Assembly: GCA_910592205.1 (NCBI GenBank)
Contig: CAJVPJ010000197.1
Span: forward strand, 1 to 35,717
DNA: 35,717 nucleotides
Reading direction: 5' to 3'
From: Paraglomus occultum
Taxonomy: Eukaryota > Glomeromycota > Glomeromycetes > Paraglomerales > Paraglomeraceae
Position 1 is the first letter of the stretch, and every line of letters starts with the position of its first letter. Below the pieces are notes generated by a model. The model saw nothing but the letters and a program-made list of their open reading frames with translations, had not been told where the DNA came from and did no database searches. The translations under genes were made by a program, and so were the position numbers. Shown piece after piece: positions 1 to 10,632 of this stretch.

Positions 1-662
1 TTTTGAAAAATTGGATTTTTCATATGTTTTACTATTGATCGACAAATTTCGGCCAATACTTTTTGGTAGTGAGTGTACAATTATGCTCGAGAGTTATTAA
101 TAACAAACACTATTTCATAATTAGTCTGTTGATCGGAAAAAATATTCAGCAAAGATAATAATAACACTGATTTCTGAATTCGGGAACTGTCGATCACGCG
201 TAAGTGCCTGTAAATTTGCTTGTTTGGACACCCATAGAATCACCATAATAAGTGTTCTTTCCTCATATGAAATCATGAACAAGACCTTTTACAAATCACT
301 TTGCATTGTTTTAAGTCACATCATGAATAAGAGCTTCCTTATGATGAAGTCGTGAGAGATAATATTCATAGATGCAAATATTCATGTTTGAACACCACTT
401 AACTGGAACAATAACCAATCGCAGAGTGAACTGTATTACGGTCCTTTATTGATACTACAAGCGTATTTGTTATGATCTATTATATTTAGCCATTATTGAT
501 AACACTTTTTTTTATCTTATAAGACGTCTGAAATTGATACAAATACGTGCGGTCGTGTTACCGGGAATAATAAAATCCGATATCTTTGAAGATGTTTCTA
601 AGCCATATGCCCCTGCATATTTTCAATCGTTAATTGTACTACTAGTACAATAACAATCCCAG

Positions 663-670
663 TATAAATA
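663..670 (+). promoter_or_regulatory. TATA box of the DWIGLY orphan gene
   Basis: The octamer TATAAATA lies 65 nt upstream of the ATG at 735 and is followed by a pyrimidine-containing leader. It is the only clear TATA-like box directly before this start. The rest of positions 1-734 is AT-rich and shows no gene or repeat that I can support. Confidence 0.5.
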
Positions 671-734
671 TAAGCGAAAAATTTCTCACTCGGAAATTTT
701 CTTCTATCGACAAAGTTTTCTCTCTATTACGTCC

Positions 735-1748
735 ATGGATAAACATCAACAAAACATTCGCGTCCAAAGACGTACGAACGAATTGGAGGGAAGAGATATT
801 TCTTACATAAAATGCATTATAAAATCTGGACATCTCGAATTCGAATGGTCCATTATTACGCCATCAAAATGGGACTGGATTGGACTGTATAAGAATAGCC
901 GTAAAGAAAATACAAATTGGCTCAATGGTCATTGGTTTTATATCTCTAGACACAGTCATCGTGAGACTTTACTTGACGGACGATATTCTTTTACTGGCAC
1001 GCATTGGATTGGAACCGTATCTGGTCAAAATCAAATCAGATTAAATACATACGAATCTTATAACGTGTATAAAACTTATGCGCACGCGAATGTACTCGAC
1101 CCGGATTTTGCGCATTTTGACAAGTCTCGCGTACATTATGTCAGGAAAGGATTACAACATTTATTTGCTCGTCACAAAACCGATTGGGGATTTAATCAAA
1201 ATAATAACTGGAATAATCGGAATCGGAAAAAACTTCTAAAACCTTTTCAAGCCTTTGTTAACAAAAACGCAGATAATGTCAATGTTTACCTTGGAATGTA
1301 TAGAAATCAGAATGCATATCTTGTCGTAGATCACGCGTCATACCAATGTCTTATGATTTATCGTGGAGGGGAGAAGGATTATTTCTTGTGGTCTGGATGG
1401 ATACTCGGAGAAGATCAATACAGATCTGTTACAAACCCACCCTACAAATTATCAGAAACCGTACTTTTAGTATACGAAGATATACTCGATCAACTAGCCA
1501 ATTCTGAAGGTGAACGTGAGGATTTAATTAAACAATATTTAGAAATGTTTCTTAGGGACAAGAATCGTTATGGCGAAAAAGTATATGAGAAAATTGCAGA
1601 TTTGTTTGCTATTGCAGAAAGTTATGTTCCATTGTCAACGGAAGGAAGGGATGAATATACTCCCGAAGACGGATACGAACTTGATTTTAAAAACATTAAG
1701 GAAAAGGCGGAAACGACTCTGAGAGAGCTGAGAAAAACTACACTTTAA
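735..1748 (+). CDS. Orphan intronless protein with a SKICH-like 'DWIGLY' domain
   Basis: This is a single open frame of 337 residues with a good upstream TATA box and a poly(A) signal after the stop, so it looks like a complete expressed gene. I do not recognise a named family. Residues about 28-60 hold an aromatic pattern (E-x-W-S-I-x-x-P-S-K-W-D-W-I-G-L-Y-K) reminiscent of the beta-sandwich SKICH/CALCOCO-type fold, where a W-x(n)-DWIGL(Y/F) strand is typical. The middle (about 140-235) is rich in W, N and Y and may form a second globular domain. The C-terminal 100 residues are charged and helical-looking. No signal peptide or membrane segment is visible, so a cytosolic or nuclear location is inferred. 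It lacks introns, unlike most genes here. The function is unknown. Confidence 0.7.
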   Translation: MDKHQQNIRVQRRTNELEGRDISYIKCIIKSGHLEFEWSIITPSKWDWIGLYKNSRKENTNWLNGHWFYISRHSHRETLLDGRYSFTGTHWIGTVSGQNQIRLNTYESYNVYKTYAHANVLDPDFAHFDKSRVHYVRKGLQHLFARHKTDWGFNQNNNWNNRNRKKLLKPFQAFVNKNADNVNVYLGMYRNQNAYLVVDHASYQCLMIYRGGEKDYFLWSGWILGEDQYRSVTNPPYKLSETVLLVYEDILDQLANSEGEREDLIKQYLEMFLRDKNRYGEKVYEKIADLFAIAESYVPLSTEGRDEYTPEDGYELDFKNIKEKAETTLRELRKTTL

Positions 1749-1813
1749 AGGGGAAAATTTAAAACGAATCATATCGATGATCCGTTAATTTTCATTCCCT
1801 GTATTATCCTTTT

Positions 1814-1819
1814 AATAAA
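1814..1819 (+). terminator. Candidate poly(A) signal of the DWIGLY orphan gene
   Basis: An AATAAA hexamer stands 65 nt after the stop codon at 1748, followed by a T-rich stretch. This is a plausible 3' end for the preceding gene. Confidence 0.4.
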
Positions 1820-3790
1820 ATTTTCCTTCTTATTTTTGTGTGTTAAAAAAAAACGATTATGCAGTTATTTGTCTAAGGAATACTGGGCTATAGCGAAATC
1901 TTTAAACAGTGACTACTTTTTGCTGAGCCACAATGCAAGTACCCACATTATTACACTATTAGCAGCATAACATACCGTGCTTGTTATTAACCCGCCTAAT
2001 TCAAGACGTACCAAACAGAAGAATTCTAATTCTAATGTAAAGGTAAAAGGAAACAACCACCATTGTTTGATATAGAACTCGCCTAGCCTTGCGCAATATT
2101 ATTAGTACACTCTTCATTACTGTAACTCAGCATCGCCATCTACATCTACAATACTCCATCATATCAATCAATGACGATATCCCCAGTATCGTCTTCATAC
2201 GTTCCTCCAACAAAGCCTTAGCCTTTCTAAGCCATTTAAGAACTTAAACAAATTCTTGTTGCTGAAAAGGCGCTGCCATCATCGTTGGATCTGCCAACAT
2301 GTACGTGTTATGTGAAACAATGCATTAGGGTGTGTGAAAGTCAGTACGTAATAATATAGTTTCCGTTTAGATTCAAATATCGAGGCTCCTCCGTCGTTAA
2401 TACCTCAGAAGAAATATTGTGACATTACGAGATTAGAGGTAAAGCAAGAGAGATGATCTATCATTTACACTATCAGAGGTTGGGGTTCACCCTTTCGCAT
2501 ACAGGACACGAACATACAAATCTGAAGTCAAGGTTGCGAATCTTCCTTACTTCTCCACTAATTATTATGCAGAACCAGTTGGCTGTTGCTAAGGTTACAT
2601 AGTAATAGTAGACAATCTATAAAAAGCAAAATTAGAGTATAAACGAGGAGAAAGTAAATGCAATCTCACCATGAGTTATTACTGATGCTGAGTTACGGTG
2701 AGCTCTGAGCAGTGCAAGGCGCAAGCAATCGTACACACAAAGCGACCTAGCGCTGTTAGCGTATCCATACGACTTATCGTATCAGTCGTAAATTTTTCTG
2801 GCTAAAAAAGCTTATTATTATGACGTTTTTGATTCTAGACTATAAAAAAATTCTAACTTCAAATAATATTAATATGGGGTATGCAAAGCAACAAAACCAG
2901 AATGTGATGTCACTTTGCATTATTCGCTTCACCAAAAAATACAAAAATTAATTAGAAAAAATCAATAGAAGCCGAAAAGGGCTCTGGATGTAGCCGTGAG
3001 GTGGAGAAAGCACCAAATGTCTGGAACCGTGTTAAAGCACAATGTTGCAGTGAGCAAACTTATAAAGTGATTGGAAAATAGTTTGTTACATAAGATAAAA
3101 AAATAAGCAGAAAGAATAATTAACAACCAAAGAATTACTATTACAAAAAATAAAATTACGCAAATTTAAAAAGTTAATAATAAATAAGTAAAGCCAAAGA
3201 AAACAAAAAGTCCTGACTTTTATAGTTCAATAAACGAGCAAATTATATGAGATCGGGATACAAATTTTTGGAAATAGCTAAGAATAACTCTCCTTTACAT
3301 TTTCGTTCTTTCTTCTTAATTTTTATTTTTCGCTCTTCTTAACATATTTAGTTTTCTTTTTATCTATATAGATATTGCTGAAGAGTTTGGCTGTCATAGA
3401 TGTTAACAATTTCTTCACTCTGCTCTTACTTCAAAATACTTCTAATCGTGCTATAATTTAAGTTTATAATTAGATGTTAATATTAATATTGAAGGCTCTG
3501 TAACTTCAAGTAAAAGTACACTTATAACTTAATGACAACTAATATTATTGCATAAATATCATGCGGTAAGTTAAATTCTTAGCGATAATTTGATATTTCT
3601 CTTACCATTTTTTATAAAGCCTTTGTTTTAATGTTACTGCGTTTATCGTTTACATACTTCCCCAGTCATGACAACACGCTTTTCTTTACGATAGGGAAAA
3701 AAAGTATTATTTTATATCTTATTGCTTGTGTAACATTAGTAATACGATATATCGGGTCAAGCAATCAGTGTCTTATTATTACTGTCGGCA
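1820..3790. other. Intergenic spacer, no supported gene
   Basis: About 2 kb of AT-rich sequence lies between the orphan gene and the scramblase. Many stops in all frames leave no convincing coding region. It contains a 13-bp inverted pair (2122-2134 and 2684-2696) and, at 2873-2908, a segment resembling the repeat found at 33.1 and 35.6 kb. An open frame at 3631-3861 overlaps the scramblase start in another frame and shows no family resemblance. Confidence 0.5.
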
Positions 3791-5217
3791 ATGCAGAGCA
3801 TTTTTACGCGCGTTTGCAGAGAACCCTTGCATTTTACACGCAAACAATTATCAAACTATAATGTACATATACGTCCTGCAGTACCCGCTATTTCCACGCT
3901 AATAAGAAGTCACTCGTCAGTAAAGTCGCCGGCTGAATTTGGTACTGTAAAAGTTGTATGTTTCTTTGGGCAACTTGATCTAATTCAAACGTCGCTTTAA
4001 ATTAAAGGATTCCGTTGCTTACGTTTCACGATAACCTTGCTTGTCTGTTTTATCGCAATTCTACAGAGAAATGAAGATACAGACTTAAATAAGTCCGGCT
4101 CGGCATACTATTTCCCATCAACCAAAACAAGCGTAACTTTGCCACATAATCGGGCTGATGTTTTGTCTAGTACCAGTCCTGCAGCCATGATACTGGCGAA
4201 TTCGGCTCTGGTAGTGACAAGGCAATTAGAAATGCTAAACGTATTCTTGGTAAGTGAACAACGTCATAATCAATGGCCTAGAGTTAGTTGTAATCACTAT
4301 ACATTATTAATAATGACATCTAATTGTAAAAGGGGTTTGAACAAGCAAATAAATATGCCATTCTTGATCCAAGCGGTCATAATGTTGGATACATAGCAGA
4401 GCAACAAACCTCATTCACGTCTTTACTTCTCAGACAAGCATTTAGAACGCATCGCAGCTTTACAGCCGTTGTAATGGATGTAAACGGAAATGTGACCTTG
4501 AAGCTGTGGCGACCGTTTGCATGGATAAACTCGCGTTTATTTGTCAGTACGGCGGAAGATGAACCAATAGGAGAGGTTCAACAGCAGTGGCATTTCTGGC
4601 GAAGACGCTACAATCTATTTGTCAAGTAAGATATCATATTTAATAGGCTAAGTTGGCTTTGAATATCTTCTAATCTCCATTTGATGAACCCAAACTCTCA
4701 CATCCCGAAAGACAACGACAATTTGCCAAGATAGATGGCGGCTTTTGGACTTGGAACTTTACGTTAGAAAATGAGCGAGGCGGAGTGTTGGGAAAGGTTG
4801 ATCGAAACTTTAGAGGATTTGGCCGAGAGATCTTCACAGATACGGGACAATATGTTATTAGGATGGATGCAACTGAAGGACAAGTCAGGGAGATGACACT
4901 CGATGAGAGGGCGGTAACATTGGCTGCTGCTGTTTCTATCGACTTTGACTACTTCTCTCGACATTCGTCGCATGGGTGAGTAAATTGAGCATGAGAGGTA
5001 GATACCTTTAGTCATTGAATTTTATCTTGGGGTCTTATGCATATATTTACTATCTTTTAGGGCAATATTCCCAATGGAGTTCTTTAGTCAAGAGGATGAA
5101 CTTCAAGAGGATTCTGCGGAAACTGAAAATCGGCATGAAGATCAAGTCGAGGAACTAGATGAATCTAACGAGACTAATAGCTGGTTTGGGACATGGGATG
5201 ATGGCGGTGACGATTAA
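3791..5217 (+). CDS. AIM25: Phospholipid scramblase family protein, mitochondrial type
   Basis: The five-exon model is 3791-3955, 4067-4249, 4333-4625, 4712-4975 and 5061-5217, giving 353 residues. All introns are GT...AG and the frame closes. The N-terminus (MQSIFTRVCREPLHFTRK) is basic and resembles a mitochondrial presequence, followed by a low-conservation linker. The scramblase domain starts near residue 75 and carries the usual strands, including LLRQ-x-x-RTHRSFTAVVMD, LKLWRPFAWINS, WHFWRRRYNLF and IDRNFRGFGREIF-like segments. The C-terminus is acidic and ends in a W-rich, Asp/Gly tail. Yeast Aim25 and related fungal proteins share this layout. The family is linked to transbilayer lipid movement or mitochondrial lipid homeostasis, but the biochemical role of the fungal members is not settled. 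The first donor (GTATGT at 3956) is the least certain splice choice. Confidence 0.88.
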
Positions 5218-5757
5218 CTATTGAATTTTAGTTTCCGTTCTACTAATAGTTTAAATCATAATTCTTATTTGTAACAGTAATAATAACTCGCATTGCTAGA
5301 CCGTTTTAATATAAATAATGGTTGATAGAGGAATGGCAGTTGTTTTTTTGAGAATGCATTCATTGGTTCCAAACATGAAGGATTGTTAAACTGTGTGTAT
5401 TATGCGTGCCTCAAAGACTTTTTTTCAGAAATACATGGGGTTTAAGATGTGTGATTTTGTGACGCATAGTAATAAGGCAATCACCTTCACCATATGCGTA
5501 AGCAAACGCGACACCTATTATTCTTTACGATTGTAGCCTTTTCCCATCTCCGAATGCGCAAGCACAATGTTTCATCAAGAATTATTCTAAAGCCCACGTT
5601 TTGATCACGATTAGCTTGCATGTATAAGTGCGATTATCAGTTTGTCATACATTAATCCCACGTTTCAATCCGTAGTCGCAAGACACGTGAAAGCCACACT
5701 TACACTTCAAGAATTAATGCACCAAAACCAACTACTTTAATTGTCAAGCAATTCTAA
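5218..5757. other. Spacer and presumed TRP1 promoter
   Basis: These 540 bp lie between the scramblase stop and the TRP1 start, both on the plus strand. I see no TATA box close to the ATG. A CACGTG E-box-like hexamer occurs near 5683. No coding potential is evident. Confidence 0.4.
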
Positions 5758-8184
5758 ATGACAACACTCCTGATAGACAACTACGACTCATTCACCTGGA
5801 ATCTATACCAATATGTCAGTGAGCTAGGTGCAAATGTGGTGGTATTTCGTAATGACCAAGTCACTCTCTCTGACCTCGATGCGCTTTCCCCTCGAAACAT
5901 CATTATCTCACCTGGACCAGGTCATCCGGCTACTGATTCGGGCATATCCCTAGACGTCATTCCTTACTATGCAGGCAAAATACCGATCCTGGGAGTATGC
6001 TTAGGTGAGCAATGCATAGCACACGTCTATGGAGCATCAGTCTCAGGCATCGGAGATATAACGCATGGCAAGACGAGTAAAATTATACATGACGGCAAAG
6101 GTTTATTCACAAATGTTCCCCCCGAAATATCTGCTACCAGATATCATTCCCTGTCAGCCGAACCATCTTCCATACCAGATGTATTGGAAGTGACATCTTG
6201 GACCGAAAGTGGAATCGTAATGGGTTTAAGACATCGAGAGTTAACTATTGAAGGCGTGCAATTTCATCCAGAGAGTATACTCAGTGAACACGGGAAAACT
6301 ATTTTAGAAAATTTTTTGAGACTAGAAGGAGGCAGATGGGAAGATAATCCTGCTTATAGTATTGGTGCTCCTCTAGCAAGCACGACCCTGATTACTAGAT
6401 CAGTGCCCAGCATTCTAGATAAAATATACAGACAGCGGCTACTTGACGTCGCCGCGGCAAAGAAGGAACCCGGAACTAGCACGACTGATCTCAAAAAGCT
6501 ACTTGCATTACATGTCGCACCTCCATTGATCGACTTTGCGGCTAGAATCAAACAAACTCTTCCCGATTACCCTGCCATTATGGCTGAAGTTAAAAGAGCA
6601 TCGCCTAGCAAAGGAAACATTAATTTATCGGCGAATGCTGCTCAGCAAGCATTAGAATACACCCGCGCAGGTGCATCTGTTATTTCGGTATTAACCGAAG
6701 GAAGATGGTTCAAGGGTAGTTTAAATGACATGCGCCAAGTGAGAGATCTTCTATCGTCCATTCCAAACAGACCAGCAATATTAAGGAAAGACTTCATTGT
6801 AGATACTTATCAGATCATGGAGGCTAGATTATATGGAGCTGATACTATTCTTTTGATAGTCTCAATGTTATCGGATGAGCAACTGGTTGAGTTGTACGAT
6901 TTTGCAAAGAATTTAGGAATGGAACCGTTAGTCGAAGTTCATGACGAAATAGAAATGAAAAGAGCACTTGCTTTGGGTGCTAAAGTGATTGGCGTCAATA
7001 ACCGCAACCTACATAATTTTGAAGTTGATGTGGGAACTACGTCACGATTGGCTGAATTGGCTCCCAAGGATGTCATTCTAGCCGCGCTAAGCGGTATATC
7101 CACACGCGATGATGTATTGCCCTACCTCGATCAAGGTGTGGGTGCATTCTTAATTGGGGAAGCATTGATGAAAGCGAAAGACAAACGATTGTTTATCGAA
7201 CAAATTCTAGGCATCGCTCCTCCAACACACGACGCACAAAGAGATGACCAACCTGAACAAGAACTACAAAAAACTAGTACTTGGCCCAAGAGTCCGCTAG
7301 TGAAAATATGTGGTATAAATACGGTTGAAGCCGCTATTGAAGCGGCGGACGCGGGAGCTGATTTAATCGGACTAATCTTTGCCAAGTCTAGACGGCAAGT
7401 AACGATTGATCGTGCATTAGAGATTGTCAACGTGATTCGAGAACTGCAATCGGAAAATTTATTCTCATCAGATAAATTTGAACCTGAAAAGAAATCGAGA
7501 ACGATTCTGCCAGGAGAAGACGTCTGGTTTAATATCCACGCACAAAGGGTTAACAGAGCGCGAAAACCATTAATCGTTGGTGTATTTCAAAACCAATCCA
7601 TTGATGAAATCATTACGATTACGGACCACATAAAATTGGATCTTATTCAACTGCATGGAGATGAGCCACTTGACCTTGCTCGGTACCTGCCGGTTCCGGT
7701 GATCAAAGCATTTCATATAGATCAATCATTCAAAAATGTCACTCTTGTCACTCAACCCGGTTACAACGCCTACGTGTTACTAGATACCAAGGTGCACGGC
7801 TCTGAGTATTCTGGTGGAAGTGGGAAGACGTTCGATTGGAGTTTTGCTAAAAAAGTGCATGATGCAGGAGTGCCGGTTATTTTGGCAGGCGGACTGACAC
7901 CAGATAATGTGATTGATGCAGCGACAACAGTTAAACCGTGGATTGTTGACACTAGTAGCGGTGTGGAGACTGATGGAGAGAAAGACGGCATTAAAATTGG
8001 AGAATTTATAAGAAATGCCAAGAGTGTTGTATATGAAAATGAAGAAGTTAGAGACATATTGAAGGAGATTGATGATCAAGATGCAGAAAATGGGAATAAA
8101 GACGAGAAAGAGGAAGAAAATAGTAATAGAGAGAATGGAATTAGTGAGAAGACGGAGAAGAGTGATGACAATGGTCTTCCTTGA
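5758..8184 (+). CDS. TRP1: Trifunctional tryptophan biosynthesis protein (GATase / IGPS / PRAI)
   Basis: A single 808-residue frame without introns fuses three enzymes of tryptophan synthesis in the order normal for fungi. Residues 1-195 form the class I glutamine amidotransferase subunit of anthranilate synthase: nucleophile C81 in GVCLGEQC, and H170 and E172 in QFHPES. Residues about 225-490 form indole-3-glycerol-phosphate synthase: E277 and K279 in AEVKRASPSKG, K344 in LRKDFI, E393, N414/N415 and S445. Residues about 513-760 form phosphoribosylanthranilate isomerase: C518 in KICGI, QLHGDE near 631, and D676 in LLDTKVHG. All catalytic residues I know for the three activities are present. 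The GATase supplies ammonia to a separate anthranilate synthase component I that is not in this window. The last 48 residues are an acidic/Asn-Lys-rich tail without family resemblance. The start at 5758 begins exactly at the conserved beta strand (LLIDNYDSFTWN). Confidence 0.97.
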   Translation: MTTLLIDNYDSFTWNLYQYVSELGANVVVFRNDQVTLSDLDALSPRNIIISPGPGHPATDSGISLDVIPYYAGKIPILGVCLGEQCIAHVYGASVSGIGDITHGKTSKIIHDGKGLFTNVPPEISATRYHSLSAEPSSIPDVLEVTSWTESGIVMGLRHRELTIEGVQFHPESILSEHGKTILENFLRLEGGRWEDNPAYSIGAPLASTTLITRSVPSILDKIYRQRLLDVAAAKKEPGTSTTDLKKLLALHVAPPLIDFAARIKQTLPDYPAIMAEVKRASPSKGNINLSANAAQQALEYTRAGASVISVLTEGRWFKGSLNDMRQVRDLLSSIPNRPAILRKDFIVDTYQIMEARLYGADTILLIVSMLSDEQLVELYDFAKNLGMEPLVEVHDEIEMKRALALGAKVIGVNNRNLHNFEVDVGTTSRLAELAPKDVILAALSGISTRDDVLPYLDQGVGAFLIGEALMKAKDKRLFIEQILGIAPPTHDAQRDDQPEQELQKTSTWPKSPLVKICGINTVEAAIEAADAGADLIGLIFAKSRRQVTIDRALEIVNVIRELQSENLFSSDKFEPEKKSRTILPGEDVWFNIHAQRVNRARKPLIVGVFQNQSIDEIITITDHIKLDLIQLHGDEPLDLARYLPVPVIKAFHIDQSFKNVTLVTQPGYNAYVLLDTKVHGSEYSGGSGKTFDWSFAKKVHDAGVPVILAGGLTPDNVIDAATTVKPWIVDTSSGVETDGEKDGIKIGEFIRNAKSVVYENEEVRDILKEIDDQDAENGNKDEKEEENSNRENGISEKTEKSDDNGLP

Positions 8185-9536
8185 AGATATTGACCTTATG
8201 GAGACAATTTAGACAAAATCAATTTAAATACATCCCGTTTTCAGGTTAATTGTTACTCGGTATTATGATAAATATACTATTGTTATGAACAAAGCACATA
8301 TTTTATTCAAAGTAACAAGGCTTTTTAGATTGTTCTTGTTCAAATTTTGCCAAATAACTATTTATACATTAAATGCTTTTATGCAAGAATACGAGGCGTT
8401 TCTGCTTCTCTATAAAATATCATGGATGATAAGGACATACGTTCTATTATTATAGTAATTGCCAACCGAATATTTTGCTTGTTCGAAGAGATTAAATACA
8501 TGAGCATCTTATTGCCTTATAATTAATTGCTGGTTATAAACCTTGGGCACACTGCCAGCCAGAAATTGACCATCGCATTTACTGCTTTCCAAGCATTTAA
8601 TTAAAAACCTTTCTTCGTAGTTGTATTATTTAGTTGCACTGTCTGTTGTCGTCATGTTGTGATTTAATCATGACTATTCCGCAAGATTTCGACGCCATCA
8701 AGTGGCAATTTGTTCATTTGCCATATTGCAGAGTTAACACTAATGTTACACAGATACCAATGACGATATATCGAGTGACAATGACTCGCTGCTTGTCTAT
8801 CACGCTTCTTTCGAATTTCTTTTTTTTACAAACCCATTAAAGCTTATTTTTATTTCCGATACAACTACTAGCGTACGCTTCTCCATTCTGCTGTGAGTAT
8901 AATTTCGGTAAATTTAGTTGTTTCAATGACGGGGGTTTCGAATACAATTTGCATGCGAAAAAGAGAGGGATTCTCTTTTACTATAGCCAAGACAATCAGC
9001 AGTGATATACCATTTTTTGTATACTCTGTTAAAAGGTACATATAATCCAAATTTTTTCTTATTATTTTAAACAGTTAAAAAGGCTTTACGCCATGTATAT
9101 TAAATTGACATTCTTCAATAAAATAAGGAATAAATTTTTTGTATTTTTTGCATAAATCTTCGAAGATAACATCTCGTAAGCAGTGGGCACTTTCGTTTGC
9201 ACACAAGAATAGAACGAAATAAATCGGGCATATTCATTTAGATAAGTTAACAAGGAAAGCGGTTACACGCTTTTAACACACTTTTAAGTAATTTTACATA
9301 ATATGGTTTATGGAGTGTAAAGTCTGGCATTATAACATAATATCGTGACTGTCATAGTTGTTTCCGTAAACAAAAACAATCGTATTTCACAAATCACAAA
9401 AACCCGGAGTTTAAAGTTATGTGAAAAATAGCTGATAAGGGAATAGTCGTTAAAACTATTACTGATAGTCTTCATCATACGGGCAATAATTTGTTTCTCT
9501 TTCTTTCTATTTAGTCTTGGTCAATTCAAGACAAGA
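8185..9536. other. Intergenic spacer, nothing supported
   Basis: About 1.35 kb of AT-rich sequence follows TRP1. Small open frames (for example 8634-8840 plus and 8868-9050 minus) have no recognisable composition, start context or family similarity. No RNA gene was recognised. Confidence 0.4.
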
Positions 9537-10110
9537 TACAGTGAACCCTCCATAAATGCACGCTACCTCTCATTCCCGAGCTTGGGAATTAAACGTAAAT
9601 GCACACCCTCCATATTCTGCACTGCACGGTTTTTTCGAATTCCCACCATAGGTAAACCTCCCTCTCTAAATGCACACCCGTGACTTTCATGTGATATAAG
9701 TAGTGTTACGCTAAGAAATTACACAAAATTTGTACCCATGATTATAGACGAAGACCATATAAAGAAATTTCTGTACGCAAAGACCAAATAAAGAAATTCT
9801 GTGCCCACGATTATAAAATAATCAGTATTAACGAGTCTTCAAAAATTTTCTACAACAGGATAATGCTGAGGAATTGTTCAAACACGTCAAAGCTCTTGAT
9901 ATTGACAAATGCATTAATGTAAAAAAGATGACCGCAATGAAACAGACAACGATGGATCAAAATTTTTAATAATAAATAACCAATGATATTTTATAATTCC
10001 TAATTTCACGTGCATCCAATCAAATTCTTACCCTCTCTAAATGCACACCCTCCATAAATGCACGCTTTCCCCCATTCCCGAGGGCGTGCATTTATGGAGG
10101 GTTCACTGTA
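9537..10110. mobile_element. Non-autonomous pogo-like (Tc1/mariner superfamily) element with TA target duplication
   Basis: The element body is 9539-10108, flanked on both sides by TA. Its ends are perfect 25-bp terminal inverted repeats starting CAGTGAACCCTCC, in keeping with the CAGT start common in pogo-type elements. Related motifs (TAAATGCACACCC, sometimes followed by TCCAT) recur near both ends at 9596-9613, 9661-9679 and 10031-10053. The right end also folds on itself: 10048-10065 pairs perfectly with 10084-10101. Inside, about 9843-9969 on the plus strand reads as a short C-terminal-like transposase remnant (DNAEELFKHVKALDID...) ending in a stop. Too little remains for transposase activity, so movement would need a partner enzyme. 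Confidence 0.85.
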
Positions 10111-10111
10111 C

Positions 10112-10467
10112 TGAGGTTTTTGAAGGAAGCCAGCTATGCTCATAACAACTATACCAATACACAGTATAACACTTGCGCTATAAGAAAATGTGGTTATTTT
10201 TCTTAAATTTTTTTATAAAAAAAGAGAAATACGAAATAAAAAAAGGTTTACATTTGTAAACTTACGATTCTGTCATAGAAACGAAAAGGTAGTATTATTT
10301 TCTTATAAAGTGCGTGTTATGGGGTATGCATTGGCATAGTTTTTATGAATGTAGCTTGCTTCCTTCAAATGTAAAATCATTTTTATTTAATATTTTCCAA
10401 TTTTTTATTAAAAATTTAAAAAAGTAACCACATTTTCTTATAGCGCAAGGTTCCTTCAAAAAACCTT
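10112..10467. repeat. Palindromic AT-rich element cluster (MITE-like)
   Basis: Three inverted pairs are interleaved. An outer pair is 10114-10128 (AGGTTTTTGAAGGAA) with 10451-10466. A long pair is 10172-10214 (CTTGCGCTATAAGAAAATG...) with 10408-10449, about 90 percent matched. A third pair is 10122-10161 with 10327-10366. On the right side the outer and long motifs are contiguous, while on the left a 43-bp block separates them, so a partial second copy or a rearrangement is likely. The cluster abuts the TA of the preceding pogo-like element. No coding sequence was found. Confidence 0.75.
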
Positions 10468-10632
10468 AAGGATTTGAAGTTTGCGTTTTTTCACTATTGA
10501 AAGTGATCGGCGATGATCGGCAGAAAAAAACTTCAAATATGGCTATGCATATAACGATAAGAGGTCCCGTGGCTACCGATATCTAAACCCCAATATATAT
10601 AGGCGGGTCGATCAAACTTAAAAATTTGAAAA

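Noticed and set aside
3631-3861. 76-codon frame before the scramblase
   Set aside because: It overlaps the scramblase start in another frame and has no family resemblance; the downstream frame gives the presequence and joins correctly to the conserved exons.
7131-8079. Several minus-strand frames inside TRP1
   Set aside because: They mirror strongly conserved enzyme codons on the plus strand.
9537-10467. CRISPR-like array suggested by repeated short motifs
   Set aside because: The repeats are inverted and subterminal to transposon ends, irregularly spaced, and the genome is eukaryotic.
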